64,000 nt of DNA from Streptococcus respiraculi (GTDB taxonomy: Bacteria; Bacillota; Bacilli; Lactobacillales; Streptococcaceae), in NCBI RefSeq assembly GCF_003595525.1, contig NZ_CP022680.1, positions 124,001-188,000 on the forward strand. The letters run 5' to 3'. Both the position numbers and the translations under genes were made by a program. The notes under the pieces were generated by a model, which saw only the letters and a list, made by a program, of their open reading frames with translations, did no database searches and was not told where the DNA came from. This document shows positions 44,031-53,546 of this stretch, one piece after another (within the stretch, counting starts at the first letter, position 1; each line of letters starts with the position of its first letter).

Positions 44031-44729
44031 ATGACAGCGACAAAAATGAATGCCCAAGAAATTATTCAATTTATTGCCCAAGCAGAGAAAAAGACGACCG
44101 TTAAGGTGACATTTGAAGGAGAACTCGCAGCTGCGGTTCCTGAAACGGTTGTCAAACTTGGCAATGTCCTCTTCGGCGATTGGAAAGATGTAGCGCCGCT
44201 TCTTGCTAATCTGACAGAAAACAAAGATTATGTAGTGGAGCAAGATGCGCGGAATTCAGCAGTGCCATTGCTCGATAAACGGGCGATTAACGCCCGCATT
44301 GAACCAGGCGCAATTATCCGTGACCAAGTGTCGATTGGAGATAACGCTGTCATCATGATGGGTGCTGTCATCAATATTGGTGCAGAGATTGGTGAGGGAA
44401 CGATGATTGACATGGGTGCTATTCTCGGTGGTCGTGCAACTGTTGGGAAAAATAGCCATATTGGAGCGGGTGCGGTCCTTGCGGGTGTAATTGAGCCTGC
44501 TAGCGCTGAGCCTGTTCGGGTCGGAGACAATGTTCTAGTCGGTGCCAATGCCGTGGTCATCGAAGGTGTACAGATTGGTAGTGGCTCTGTTGTAGCGGCA
44601 GGTGCTATTGTCACGCAAGACGTTCCTGAAAATGTGGTCGTAGCAGGTGTTCCTGCGCGTGTGATTAAGGAAATCGATGCCCAAACCCAACAAAAAACAG
44701 CATTGGAAGATGCCCTTCGGACCCTCTAG
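44031..44729 (+). CDS. dapH: 2,3,4,5-tetrahydropyridine-2,6-dicarboxylate N-acetyltransferase
   Basis: The 232-residue left-handed beta-helix acetyltransferase makes N-acetyl-L-2-amino-6-oxopimelate in the acetyl branch of lysine synthesis. The hexapeptide repeats run from about residue 90 to 200 ([69 protein letters not shown]). The N-terminus [20 protein letters not shown] is nearly the same as the pneumococcal protein. I start at ATG 44031 after GGAGATATC, not at the longer frame from 44013. The deacetylase for the next acetylated intermediate follows at eight bases. Because streptococcal peptidoglycan contains lysine, the product is lysine. Confidence 0.97.
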   Translation: MTATKMNAQEIIQFIAQAEKKTTVKVTFEGELAAAVPETVVKLGNVLFGDWKDVAPLLANLTENKDYVVEQDARNSAVPLLDKRAINARIEPGAIIRDQVSIGDNAVIMMGAVINIGAEIGEGTMIDMGAILGGRATVGKNSHIGAGAVLAGVIEPASAEPVRVGDNVLVGANAVVIEGVQIGSGSVVAAGAIVTQDVPENVVVAGVPARVIKEIDAQTQQKTALEDALRTL

Positions 44730-44737
44730 GAGATACT

Positions 44738-45868
44738 ATGCTTGACTTAATTGCGACACGGCGCGCCTTGCACCAAATTCCTGAGCTCGGAATGGAAGAG
44801 TTTAAGACCCATGCCTTTCTTATGGAGACTCTGGATAGGCTCTTGAAAGACTGTTCGTTTGCCCAAGTGCGAACGTGGGAGACGGGTATTCTTGTCTATC
44901 TGACAGGGACGAAAGGCCAAAAAACAATTGGATGGCGGACGGATATTGATGGTCTACCGATTGTGGAGGAAACAGGGCTTGACTTTGCCTCAACCCATGC
45001 AGATCGCATGCACGCTTGTGGTCATGATTTTCACATGACCATAGCGCTCGGATTGCTGGAGCAGATGATTGCCCAGCAACCCCGCCATAATCTGCTCTTT
45101 TTGTTCCAACCAGCAGAAGAAAATCTTGCAGGTGGCATGCTCATGTATGAAGCGGGAGCTTTTGGCGACTGGTTGCCAGATGAATTTTACGGTTTACATG
45201 TGCGCCCTGATTTGAAAGTTGGACAAATTGCAACCAACCGTTCCACCTTGTTTGCAGGGACTTGTGAGGTCAAGATTCGCTTTATCGGGCGCGGTGGTCA
45301 TGCAGCCTTTCCGCATACGGCAAATGATGCCTTGGTGGCAGCGAGCTATTTCGTGACCCAAGTACAATCGGTTGTTAGTCGGAATGTCGATCCGATTGAG
45401 GGTGCGGTGGTGACCTTTGGCTCCATGCATGCTGGAACGACCAATAATGTCATTGCAGAAACAGCCTTTTTGCATGGGACTATTCGTTCTTTGACTCAGG
45501 AGATGAGCCTCTTGGTTCAGAAGCGGGTGCGTGAAGTAGCCCAAGGTATCGCTACTTCTTTCGGACTTGAAGTGGAGATTGAATTGAACCAAGGTGGCTA
45601 TCTACCTGTGGAAAACAATCCCCAATTAGCCGATGAATTAATGACCTATTTTGATAGAGTATCCGAGGTGGATGTCATCGATTGTCTGCCTGCCATGACG
45701 GGTGAGGATTTTGGTTATCTTCTGAGCAAGGTGCCAGGTGTCATGTTCTGGCTCGGTGTGGATACGCCTTATTCTCTGCACAATCCCCACCTTAATCCCA
45801 AAGAAGAAGCCATTCCCTTTGCTGTTCAACACCTAACAGCGTTTTTACGGCATAAGGTAGGGGTGTAA
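44738..45868 (+). CDS. N-acetyldiaminopimelate deacetylase (M20 family)
   Basis: The 376-residue M20-type amidohydrolase removes the acetyl group from N-acetyl-LL-diaminopimelate. Metal-binding motifs are [30 protein letters not shown] and the late LHNPHLNP. The dimerisation region with [23 protein letters not shown] is present. It follows dapH by eight bases with TAGGAGATACT as ribosome-binding site, so the pair is one operon. Length agrees with B. subtilis YkuR-type enzymes. General hippurate or amino-acid amidohydrolase activity is the alternative, but the dapH neighbour decides the call. Confidence 0.93.
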   Translation: MLDLIATRRALHQIPELGMEEFKTHAFLMETLDRLLKDCSFAQVRTWETGILVYLTGTKGQKTIGWRTDIDGLPIVEETGLDFASTHADRMHACGHDFHMTIALGLLEQMIAQQPRHNLLFLFQPAEENLAGGMLMYEAGAFGDWLPDEFYGLHVRPDLKVGQIATNRSTLFAGTCEVKIRFIGRGGHAAFPHTANDALVAASYFVTQVQSVVSRNVDPIEGAVVTFGSMHAGTTNNVIAETAFLHGTIRSLTQEMSLLVQKRVREVAQGIATSFGLEVEIELNQGGYLPVENNPQLADELMTYFDRVSEVDVIDCLPAMTGEDFGYLLSKVPGVMFWLGVDTPYSLHNPHLNPKEEAIPFAVQHLTAFLRHKVGV

Positions 45869-45935
45869 TGAAATAAAACCAATCCGTAGAGTTGTATTGA
45901 TGGATTGGTTTTTATGCTGGAGAAAGGATAAAGAG

Positions 45936-46478
45936 ATGGAAAAATCAAGCATTCGAAAAAGTATGTTAGCGCGATTAAAAGGCTTGTCAGCAGAGGAGCG
46001 AGAAGCTTGGAGTGTATGGGCTGGTCAGGTCATTTATCAGCAGGAGGCTTATCAGAAAGCAAGTACAATTGCAACCTTTTTGTCCATGCCCCATGAAGTG
46101 GATACGACCTATTTGATTGCGCAGGCCAAGCAGGATGGAAAGCAGGTGGTAGTCCCTAAAACCTACGGGAAGGGACGTATGGTCTTTGTGCCGTATGATG
46201 CGAATGACTTGGTTTTAAGCACGTTTGGTGTCTGGGAGCCGCGGTCTGATGAGGTTGTTGATTCGTCAGAAATCGATATCATCCATGTTCCAGGGCTTGC
46301 TTGGAATGAGGCGGGCTACCGGATTGGTTACGGTGGTGGTTTTTATGATCGTTATCTGAAGAACTACCAAGGTATAACGGTCAGCACAATCTATGAGTTT
46401 CAGCGCTATGAGTTTAGCGAAGATGAGTTTGACCAAGCAGTAAGAGAGGTTTTGTGCTATGAAGGAAATGATGAATAA
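45936..46478 (+). CDS. fthC: 5-formyltetrahydrofolate cyclo-ligase
   Basis: The 180-residue enzyme converts 5-formyl-THF to 5,10-methenyl-THF using ATP. Typical features are MEKSSIRKSMLARLKGLS at the start, TIATFLSMPHEVDTTYLI, and the ATP/substrate signature PGLAWNEAGYRIGYGGGFYDRYL near residues 118-140. I start at ATG 45936, seven bases after AAAGGA; the longer frame from 45897 has no ribosome-binding site. It overlaps the rhomboid gene by 20 bases. The order dapH, deacetylase, fthC, rhomboid is also known from S. pneumoniae. Confidence 0.93.
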   Translation: MEKSSIRKSMLARLKGLSAEEREAWSVWAGQVIYQQEAYQKASTIATFLSMPHEVDTTYLIAQAKQDGKQVVVPKTYGKGRMVFVPYDANDLVLSTFGVWEPRSDEVVDSSEIDIIHVPGLAWNEAGYRIGYGGGFYDRYLKNYQGITVSTIYEFQRYEFSEDEFDQAVREVLCYEGNDE

Positions 46479-47136
46479 ACGCTATCCTGTGACCAATGGC
46501 TTGTTACTTGTGACAACGCTGGTCTTTTTAGCCATGCAGTTTTTGCGTTTTGGAGAGGCAACGACTGCGCAAGCCATCTATGATTTTGGTGGGATGTATG
46601 GGCGGATTGTGAAGCTAGATCCGACCCAGTTGTGGCGCTTGGTATCACCGATTTTTGTCCATATTGGTTGGGAACATTTTCTCTTTAACAGCATGACTCT
46701 CTACGTTTTTGGGTATCAATTGGAGGAAATTTTTGGTTCGAAGCGCTTTTTCCTTCTTTATTTCTTATCGGGAATCATGGGAAATATTTTTGTTCTATTC
46801 TTAACGCCTGATACAGTGGCAGCGGGTGCTTCGACATCTTTATTTGGCTTGTTTGGAGCGATGGTCGTTCTGCGTTATTATAGCCGCAATCCCTATCTAC
46901 AGCTCTTGGGGCAGCGCTATATTGCCCTTCTTCTCATCAATTTGGCATTGGGCTTTTTCAATCCTGAAATCAGTCTTGCAGGTCATGTCGGGGGTGTCTT
47001 TGGAGGAGCTTTGGCGAGTATCTTTTTGCCGCCTTTACGAGAACCTTATCTCTTTACCCTCAAGCAAAAGCGTTTGGCGCTGCTCCTCTATACTGTCTTT
47101 GCGCTGGGGTTCATTTTGCTAAGTCTTCATTTGTAG
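46459..47136 (+). CDS. Rhomboid-family intramembrane serine protease
   Basis: The 225-residue protein has six or seven hydrophobic helices. Catalytic Ser125 is in AAGASTSLFGLFGA and His176 in SLAGHVGGVFGG, giving the rhomboid Ser-His dyad. The usual GxSG motif reads GASTS, with Thr in place of the last Gly, as I recall for streptococcal homologues. The conserved WR (QLWRLVSPIFVHIGWEHFLFN) in the first loop is present. The start at 46459 overlaps fthC by 20 bases; ATGs at 46468 and 46471 are possible alternatives. Rhomboids cleave membrane proteins inside the bilayer; the substrate here is unknown. Confidence 0.93.
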   Translation: MKEMMNKRYPVTNGLLLVTTLVFLAMQFLRFGEATTAQAIYDFGGMYGRIVKLDPTQLWRLVSPIFVHIGWEHFLFNSMTLYVFGYQLEEIFGSKRFFLLYFLSGIMGNIFVLFLTPDTVAAGASTSLFGLFGAMVVLRYYSRNPYLQLLGQRYIALLLINLALGFFNPEISLAGHVGGVFGGALASIFLPPLREPYLFTLKQKRLALLLYTVFALGFILLSLHL

Positions 47137-47190
47137 TGATTGCGTTATTCTGCATTCTGCCTCATATAAAATAAAACTAACTGGCTATAA

Positions 47191-47341
47191 AAAACACGAA
47201 GAGGCTGGGCAAAAACTCAATTTTTAACCTCTCTCTTAAAAACTGGACAATATAAAATGGCTTAGAATCAACGTTTCTTGACAACGTTAATCTAAGCCAT
47301 TTACTATTTTTAAGACTTTTTGCCCAGCCTCTTCGTGTTTT
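47191..47341. repeat. Long inverted-repeat (MITE-like) element, copy 2
   Basis: The outer ends, 47191-47215 and 47317-47341, are a perfect 25-bp inverted repeat (AACACGAAGAGGCTGGGC inside it). The inner palindromic core AAATGGCTTAGAATCAACGT to AACGTTAATCTAAGCCATTT (47255-47302) is nearly identical to copy 1 at about 12190-12235. It lies between the convergent rhomboid and galU genes and ends two bases from the galU stop, so it likely works as their shared terminator. There is no coding potential. Confidence 0.82.
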
Positions 47342-47343
47342 CT

Positions 47344-48243
47344 TTATTTTTGATCGTCTAATTTTTTCCCAAGATTGATGAGGTAGCGTTTCAAATCCTC
47401 TTTCACCTGCGGATGTTGTAATGCATAGTCAATCGAGGTTTTCATGAAACCAAATTTATCTCCGACATCGTAGCGGTTACCCTTAAATTCACGGGCAAAG
47501 ACACGTTGGGTTTTGTTCAGTGTATCGATGGCATCTGTTAATTGAATTTCATTGCCTGCTCCTGGTTTTTGGTTTTCTAAAATATCAAAGATTTCAGGAG
47601 TGAGGAGGTAGCGACCGATGATGGCAAGATCAGACGGGGCATCCTCAGGTGCTGGTTTTTCCACAAAGGTATCCACGCTGTAAAGACCGTTGATGCCTTC
47701 ACCTTGTGGTGCAATGACCCCATACGAAGAAACTTCTTCATGAGGAACAGGCATGACCGCAATGGTAGCAGCATGGGTCTTTTCATAGTCGCTCATCAAT
47801 TGTTTGGTGAGTGGAATGGCCTTTTTGTTGGTGATGTCCATTAAGTCATCGCCTAGCATGACAACGAAGGGTTCGTTTCCCACAAAGGCTTTAGCTTGCA
47901 ATACAGCATCACCTAGACCTCGAGGGTGGCTTTGGCGGATGAAATGCAGGCGAATGCCTGTTGTTTCGTCAACTAATTTTAAGAGATCATTTTTCCCTTT
48001 TTCTTTGAGGTTGTATTCCAATTCAAAATTAGAGTCAAAGTGGTCTTCAATGGAACGTTTTGATTTTCCTGTGACGACTAAAATGTCTTCAATTCCTGAA
48101 GCCAGTGCTTCTTCTACAATGAATTGAATGGTTGGCTTGTCTACAATCGGTAACATCTCTTTTGCCAAAGCTTTGGTCGCAGGAAGGAAGCGGGTTCCTA
48201 GTCCTGCTGCTGGGATGACGGCTTTTCTGACTTTTTTTTCCAT
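47344..48243 (-). CDS. galU: UTP-glucose-1-phosphate uridylyltransferase
   Basis: The 299-residue enzyme makes UDP-glucose from glucose-1-phosphate and UTP, for capsule, teichoic acid and glycolipid synthesis. Signatures are [31 protein letters not shown] at the start, [16 protein letters not shown], the catalytic VMLGDDL, and [23 protein letters not shown] start at ATG 48243 (MEKKVRKAV) after AAAGGAGACTAC; the longer frame back to 48372 overlaps gpsA and lacks a ribosome-binding site. It follows gpsA by ten bases in the same operon, a pairing common in streptococci. Confidence 0.97.
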   Translation of the reverse strand: MEKKVRKAVIPAAGLGTRFLPATKALAKEMLPIVDKPTIQFIVEEALASGIEDILVVTGKSKRSIEDHFDSNFELEYNLKEKGKNDLLKLVDETTGIRLHFIRQSHPRGLGDAVLQAKAFVGNEPFVVMLGDDLMDITNKKAIPLTKQLMSDYEKTHAATIAVMPVPHEEVSSYGVIAPQGEGINGLYSVDTFVEKPAPEDAPSDLAIIGRYLLTPEIFDILENQKPGAGNEIQLTDAIDTLNKTQRVFAREFKGNRYDVGDKFGFMKTSIDYALQHPQVKEDLKRYLINLGKKLDDQK

Positions 48244-48253
48244 GTAGTCTCCT

Positions 48254-49270
48254 TTATGACCATTCATTTTCCTGACGGAATTCGCTAGACATAATATTTT
48301 TAATGGCTTCGTCAATGCTAGCCCCTTGGTAGATGACGCTGTAAATAGCCTGGGTAATCGGCATGTAGACACCTAGCTCTTGGGCGAGCTCGTAGGCAAC
48401 CTTGGTCGTTGAAATTCCCTCGATGACCATGCCCATGTTGCGCTCGATGTCTTCTAATTTCTCACCGCGTCCAAGCTGATCACCTGCCCGCCAGTTACGT
48501 GAGTGAACAGATGTTCCTGTAACAATCAAGTCACCGACCCCAGATAGACCGCTGTAGGTCAATGGATTTGCGCCCATTTCGACACCGAGTCGGGTGATTT
48601 CGGTCAATCCTCTAGCGATAATGGCAGCCTTGGCATTGTCACCATAGCCAAGCCCGTGAAGTGCGCCAGCACCGACCGCGATGATATTTTTAAGTGCACC
48701 AGCTGTTTCAACGCCGATAACATCATTGTTGGTGTAGAGGCGGAAGTAGTGGTTGCTAAAGAGAGTTTGGACGTATTGGGCAGTTTCTAAGTCTTTAGAA
48801 GCTGCGGAGATAAGGGTTAAATCGCGAATAATGGTTTCTTCAGCATGGCTTGGTCCTGATACGACGACAATCTCGCTGCGAAGTGTTGCAGGAATTTCCT
48901 CTTCTAAGACAGTAGAGAGGCGCTTGTGACTTTCTGGCTCGAGTCCTTTAGAAGCATGCATGACCACGACCTTGTGATCCAGCGTCTCAGCGACTTGTTT
49001 TGCAACCAAACGCATGACCTTGGTCGGTACGACGAGGAGCACGGCATCAACACTATCTAATGCTTCACTCAAGTCCTTATAGGCCTTAATAGCAGGGTCT
49101 AGGACAATATCCTTGAAGTAGCGTTTGTTGGTGTGGAATTGGTTGATTTCATCGATTTGCTCTGGGATATTTCCCCAGATCCGCACTTCGTGCCCATTGT
49201 CATTGAGGACTTGCGACAGGGCGGTTCCCCATGATCCAGGGCCTAGTACAGCGATTTTTTGTTTGTTCAT
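48254..49270 (-). CDS. gpsA: NAD(P)-dependent glycerol-3-phosphate dehydrogenase
   Basis: The 338-residue cytoplasmic enzyme reduces dihydroxyacetone phosphate to sn-glycerol-3-phosphate for phospholipid and teichoic-acid synthesis. The cofactor motif [11 protein letters not shown] is at the N-terminus, with [21 protein letters not shown] and the catalytic lysine region [21 protein letters not shown]. The C-terminal [12 protein letters not shown] is also present. GAGAGGAAGCATA precedes the ATG on the reverse strand. It is the first gene of the gpsA-galU operon and is divergent from the PatA-like transporter. Confidence 0.97.
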   Translation of the reverse strand: MNKQKIAVLGPGSWGTALSQVLNDNGHEVRIWGNIPEQIDEINQFHTNKRYFKDIVLDPAIKAYKDLSEALDSVDAVLLVVPTKVMRLVAKQVAETLDHKVVVMHASKGLEPESHKRLSTVLEEEIPATLRSEIVVVSGPSHAEETIIRDLTLISAASKDLETAQYVQTLFSNHYFRLYTNNDVIGVETAGALKNIIAVGAGALHGLGYGDNAKAAIIARGLTEITRLGVEMGANPLTYSGLSGVGDLIVTGTSVHSRNWRAGDQLGRGEKLEDIERNMGMVIEGISTTKVAYELAQELGVYMPITQAIYSVIYQGASIDEAIKNIMSSEFRQENEWS

Positions 49271-49425
49271 TATGCTTCCTCTCTTTGGGAGTAATCAGTA
49301 TCTTTATTCTATCATATTTATGAAAAATTTGCATGGGCAACTTTTTTCTAATGAGCAAAAAGGATTGAAACTAAGCCTCAAATATGATACCATGGAGGGT
49401 ATTATCAAAGTGAGAAGGAGACGAT

Positions 49426-51135
49426 ATGCTCATCAAAGCGATTATGAAATACAAGTGGCATGTCCTAGCGTCTATTAGTATGGTCATGTTATATGTCGGA
49501 AGTAGCTTGTTGCAGCCGCGATTTTTACAGAGTGTGTTAGCAGCTGTAGCAACAAATGATCAAGCAGAAATTTATCAACTTGGTGGCTGGTTGCTAGGAA
49601 TTGCAGGAGTGGGACTGCTCGCAGGAGCGCTCAATACGGTTCTTGCTGCCTACATTGCCCAATCAGTGTCGGCGGACTTACGAGAGCAGATGTTCAAGAA
49701 AATCCAAACCTTTTCCTACGCCAATATCGAAGAATTTAACGCAGGAAACTTGGTTGTACGGATGACCAATGACATTTCTCAGGTGCAAAACCTGCTCATG
49801 ATGACCTTTCAGGTCTTACTTCGGATGCCCTTGCTGTTTACAGGAGCTATTGTTTTTGCGATCATGACCATGCCGTCCTTGTGGTGGATTGTTCTTTTGA
49901 TGATTGTCTTGATTGGTACGACCATGACAGTGATTATGGGGATTATGGGACCGCGTTTTGGTCGCTTCCAGCAATTGTTGGATAGACTAAATGCCATTGC
50001 TAAGGAAAATCTTCGTGGCGTGCGGGTGGTCAAATCCTTTGTTCAAGAAAAAGAACAGGCTGAAAAATTTAATCAGGTATCTGATGACTTGCTGGAGTTG
50101 AATCTTTTTATCGGACGGGGCTTTTCTTTCTTAGAACCTGTATTTATTCTCGTTTCTTATCTGGCGATTTATGTGGCAATTTACTCAGTCTATGGGATGT
50201 TGGGCTCAAATCCAGAAGCGATTAACAAGCTCGCTTCTTTTAACACCTATCTGATTCAGGTTATGTTTTCGATTATCATGGTTGGGTTTATGGGGAGTAA
50301 TGCCAGCCGTGCTATGATTTCCATTCGTCGGATTAAGGAAGTGTTAACTACAGAGCCAGCCTTGGTATATCAGGATGTAGCAGATCAGGAATTGATAGGA
50401 GACATTCGCTTTGACCATGTAACGTTCACTTATCCAAAAGATGAACAGCCGACCTTAAAAGACATCAGTTTTGAGATTAAAGCAGGTCAAATGGTCGGTG
50501 TGGTTGGAGCAACAGGTGCAGGAAAGTCGACCCTCGCACAGCTTATTCCACGCTTGTTTGACCCTCAAGAGGGACAGATTGAAATCGGTGGTGTCGATAT
50601 TAAGACTGTTAGCCAAGCCACCCTGCGTCAGACGGTATCGATCATTTTGCAAAAAGCTATTCTCTTTTCAGGAACCATTGCTTCTAATATCCGTCAAGGA
50701 AAGCAGGATGCAGATGATGCAGAATTGGAAAGCGCTGCACGGATTGCCCAGGCGATGGAGTTTATCCACCGCATGCCCGACCGCTACCATAGTGATGTTG
50801 AAGAGCGGGGCAATAACTTCTCAGGTGGTCAGAAGCAACGGATGTCAATTGCCCGTGGACTGGTGGCAAAGCCTAACATTTTGATTTTGGATGATTCCAC
50901 ATCGGCCCTTGATGCCAAGTCTGAAAAGCTAGTGCAAGAGGCTTTAAACAAGGACTTGAAAGGGACAACGACCATTATCATTGCCCAGAAGATTTCGTCT
51001 GTTGTTAAGGCGGATACTATTTTGGTCTTGGATGAAGGTCGCTTGATTGGGCAGGGGACTCATAAAGAATTACTTGCAACCAATAGCGTGTATCGTGAAA
51101 TTTTTGAAACCCAGAAAGGAAAGGAGGAAGAATAG
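49426..51135 (+). CDS. patA: Heterodimeric ABC multidrug exporter subunit, PatA-like
   Basis: The 569-residue half-transporter has six membrane helices in residues 15-300 followed by a nucleotide-binding domain. Walker A is GATGAGKST, the signature NFSGGQKQR, and Walker B LILDDSTSAL, with Asp in place of the catalytic Glu after Walker B (DDS). That makes it the degenerate-site partner of a heterodimer. The start MLIKAIMKYKWHVLAS and segments such as EFNAGNLVVRMTND and RGVRVVKSFVQEKEQ match pneumococcal PatA closely, a fluoroquinolone-exporting half-transporter. The partner gene starts directly after its stop codon. AGAAGGAGACGAT precedes the ATG. A small dyad ATACC/GGTAT sits in the leader. 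Confidence 0.94.
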   Translation: MLIKAIMKYKWHVLASISMVMLYVGSSLLQPRFLQSVLAAVATNDQAEIYQLGGWLLGIAGVGLLAGALNTVLAAYIAQSVSADLREQMFKKIQTFSYANIEEFNAGNLVVRMTNDISQVQNLLMMTFQVLLRMPLLFTGAIVFAIMTMPSLWWIVLLMIVLIGTTMTVIMGIMGPRFGRFQQLLDRLNAIAKENLRGVRVVKSFVQEKEQAEKFNQVSDDLLELNLFIGRGFSFLEPVFILVSYLAIYVAIYSVYGMLGSNPEAINKLASFNTYLIQVMFSIIMVGFMGSNASRAMISIRRIKEVLTTEPALVYQDVADQELIGDIRFDHVTFTYPKDEQPTLKDISFEIKAGQMVGVVGATGAGKSTLAQLIPRLFDPQEGQIEIGGVDIKTVSQATLRQTVSIILQKAILFSGTIASNIRQGKQDADDAELESAARIAQAMEFIHRMPDRYHSDVEERGNNFSGGQKQRMSIARGLVAKPNILILDDSTSALDAKSEKLVQEALNKDLKGTTTIIIAQKISSVVKADTILVLDEGRLIGQGTHKELLATNSVYREIFETQKGKEEE

Positions 51136-52899
51136 ATGAAAACAGCACGGTTTTTTTGGACCTATTTTAAACAATTCAAACTGTCTTTTGCTATTATCTT
51201 TTTAGCCATTCTCCTTTCGACGGGTATGCAGGTCATCACTCCTGTCTACATGGGAAAAGCAGTGACAGAGTTGACCGAATTAGCCCAGAAAATGGCAGCA
51301 GGAGAGGCTGTAGATCCAGGAGTATTTTTTACGACCTTAAAAAGCTTGCTCGTAGCCGTATTTCTGATGGCAGCAAGCGCCGTCACCTACGCTCTCCTGT
51401 TTACAAGAATTATTTCCCGCTCAACCAATCAGATGCGCAAAGGCTTGTTTGGGAAGCTTGAACGCTTGACGGTTCGCTTCTTTGACCAACATCAGGACGG
51501 GGAGATTCTTTCTCGTTTTACATCAGACTTGGATAATATCCAAAATGCTTTTAACATGTCCTTGACCAACGTGGTGACCCAGTCGGTCCTCTATATCGGG
51601 ATTGTCATCATGATGTTTCTCCAAAATAGCAAACTGGCGCTTGTCGTGGTAGCGACTAGCCCTCTTGCTTTTGCCTTTTTATTCTTTATTATCCGCATGT
51701 CACGGAAATATACAGATTTGCAGCAAAAAGAAGTGGGGCAGTTGAATGCCTATATGGATGAGCATATTTCAGGACAAAAAGCGATTATCGTTCAGGGCTT
51801 GCAGGAGCAGGTTATTGATGGTTTTATGGAGCGCAATGCCAGAGTACGGAAAGCTACCTTTAAAGGGCGGATTTTCTCAGGTTTGCTCTTTCCTGTTATG
51901 AATGGGCTGAGCTTGATCAATACTGCTATTGTGATTTTTGTGGGTTCTACGATTGCTCTGTCAGATAGTAGCTTATCAACGGCTGCTGCACTAGGTTTAG
52001 TAGTAACCTTTGTCCAATATTCCCAGCAATACTACCAGCCCATGATGCAGGTTGCGTCAAGCTGGGCAGAGATGCAGTTGGCCTTTACAGGAGCGCACCG
52101 GATTCAGGAAATGTTTGACGAGAAAGAAGAAGTCCGTCCGCAACATGCGCCAGCCTTTACTAAATTAGAAGACAAGGTCGAGATTGACCGAGTAGACTTC
52201 AGTTATGTAGCTGGGAAACCGATTTTGAAGCAGGTCAGCATTACCGCACCGAAGGGTCAGATGACGGCAGTTGTTGGGCCGACCGGCTCTGGAAAGACGA
52301 CCATTATGAACTTGCTCAATCGTTTCTACGATGTAGACGGAGGAAGCATTCGTTTTGACGGGACAGACATTCGGGAATTTGAACTCGACAGTCTCCGCCA
52401 AAATGTCGGAATCGTCTTGCAGGAATCGCTCCTCTTTTCAGGTACGATTCGTGACAATATCGCCTTTGGAGCAGGTGATGTCTCGCAGGAAATGGTAGAA
52501 ACAGCTGCTCGGGCGACCCATATTCATGATTTTATCAAGAGTCTGCCAGAAGGCTACGATACCTATGTCGATGATGAAAATAATGTCTTTTCAACAGGGC
52601 AGAAACAGTTGATTTCCATTGCACGAACCCTGTTGACAGATCCGCAAATTTTGATTTTGGATGAGGCGACTTCTAACGTTGATACTGTGACAGAAGCTAA
52701 GATTCAGTCAGCCATGGAAGCTATCGCAGCAGGTCGGACTAGCTTTGTCATCGCTCATCGCTTGAAGACAATTCTCAATGCTGATCAAATCATTGTCTTA
52801 AAAGACGGCGAAGTCATTGAGCAGGGGAATCACCATGAACTGCTTAAACTCGGCGGATTCTACGCAGAATTGTACCATAACCAGTTTGTCTTTGAATGA
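51136..52899 (+). CDS. patB: Heterodimeric ABC multidrug exporter subunit, PatB-like
   Basis: The 587-residue half-transporter has six membrane helices followed by a nucleotide-binding domain. Walker A is GPTGSGKTT, the signature region reads VFSTGQKQL (the normal SGGQ is altered), and Walker B LILDEATSNVD has the catalytic Glu. In heterodimeric exporters such as PatAB or LmrCD one ATP site is degenerate in just this way. The C-terminal VIEQGNHHELLKLGGFYAELYHNQFVFE matches pneumococcal PatB. It begins immediately after the patA stop (51133-51135), with AAAGGAGGAAGAA inside the end of patA as ribosome-binding site, giving coupled equal expression. Confidence 0.94.
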   Translation: MKTARFFWTYFKQFKLSFAIIFLAILLSTGMQVITPVYMGKAVTELTELAQKMAAGEAVDPGVFFTTLKSLLVAVFLMAASAVTYALLFTRIISRSTNQMRKGLFGKLERLTVRFFDQHQDGEILSRFTSDLDNIQNAFNMSLTNVVTQSVLYIGIVIMMFLQNSKLALVVVATSPLAFAFLFFIIRMSRKYTDLQQKEVGQLNAYMDEHISGQKAIIVQGLQEQVIDGFMERNARVRKATFKGRIFSGLLFPVMNGLSLINTAIVIFVGSTIALSDSSLSTAAALGLVVTFVQYSQQYYQPMMQVASSWAEMQLAFTGAHRIQEMFDEKEEVRPQHAPAFTKLEDKVEIDRVDFSYVAGKPILKQVSITAPKGQMTAVVGPTGSGKTTIMNLLNRFYDVDGGSIRFDGTDIREFELDSLRQNVGIVLQESLLFSGTIRDNIAFGAGDVSQEMVETAARATHIHDFIKSLPEGYDTYVDDENNVFSTGQKQLISIARTLLTDPQILILDEATSNVDTVTEAKIQSAMEAIAAGRTSFVIAHRLKTILNADQIIVLKDGEVIEQGNHHELLKLGGFYAELYHNQFVFE

Positions 52900-52914
52900 C
52901 ACTTGTTAAAAATC

Positions 52915-52942
52915 AAAACAGCACCGCACAAGGTGCTGTTTT
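52915..52942 (+). terminator. Terminator of patAB
   Basis: AAAACAGCACC and GGTGCTGTTTT pair perfectly around a six-base loop, 16 bases after the patB stop. Confidence 0.85.
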
Positions 52943-53100
52943 GAACTATGCTTGAATATGTATTGAGAATGTCACCACGCAAATGCTCTTGTTATTTCTT
53001 TTTATATAGCACCATTTTCGTGTTGTTCTCCTTTTTCATCATTTTTCACGAATATATAGTATAATGGTAGGTAACTAGACTACAGTTTTAGGAGACAAAC

Positions 53101-53544
53101 ATGAAACAACGTGGATTTGAATTGGTATCGCACTTTACAGATGAGAACTTGCTGCCAAAGCGTGAGACAGCGCATGCGGCGGGCTATGATTTGAAAGTGG
53201 CAGAGCGTGTGGAGCTTGCTCCAGGTGAGATTAAGCTGGTGCCAACAGGTATCAAGGCTTATATGCAAGCAGGTGAGGTTCTCTACCTCTATGACCGCTC
53301 GTCCAATCCTCGCAAGAAAGGCTTGGTTTTGATTAACTCAGTCGGTGTGATTGATGGCGATTATTATGGGAATCCCGCTAATGAAGGGCATATCTTTGCG
53401 CAGATGCAAAATATTACGGATAGGACCGTCGTGCTTGAAGTCGGAGAGCGCATTGTTCAAGCTGTCTTTGCGCCCTTTTTACTAGCAGACGGTGATGAAG
53501 CAACAGGCACGCGGACAGGTGGCTTTGGCTCAACGGGGAATTAA
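53101..53544 (+). CDS. dut: dUTP diphosphatase
   Basis: The 147-residue trimeric enzyme hydrolyses dUTP to dUMP and keeps uracil out of DNA. The five motifs are visible: [31 protein letters not shown] (usually RSS), [23 protein letters not shown] and the C-terminal TGGFGSTG. The -10 TATAAT lies at 53060-53065 and GGAGACAAAC precedes the ATG. It is followed two bases later by radA, so the two form an operon joining nucleotide-pool cleaning and DNA repair. The N-terminal [20 protein letters not shown] is typical of the streptococcal form. Confidence 0.95.
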   Translation: MKQRGFELVSHFTDENLLPKRETAHAAGYDLKVAERVELAPGEIKLVPTGIKAYMQAGEVLYLYDRSSNPRKKGLVLINSVGVIDGDYYGNPANEGHIFAQMQNITDRTVVLEVGERIVQAVFAPFLLADGDEATGTRTGGFGSTGN

Positions 53545-53546
53545 GC

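Noticed and set aside
48244..48372. 43-residue N-terminal extension of galU
   Set aside because: It overlaps gpsA, has no ribosome-binding site, and the family starts at [13 protein letters not shown] sequences.
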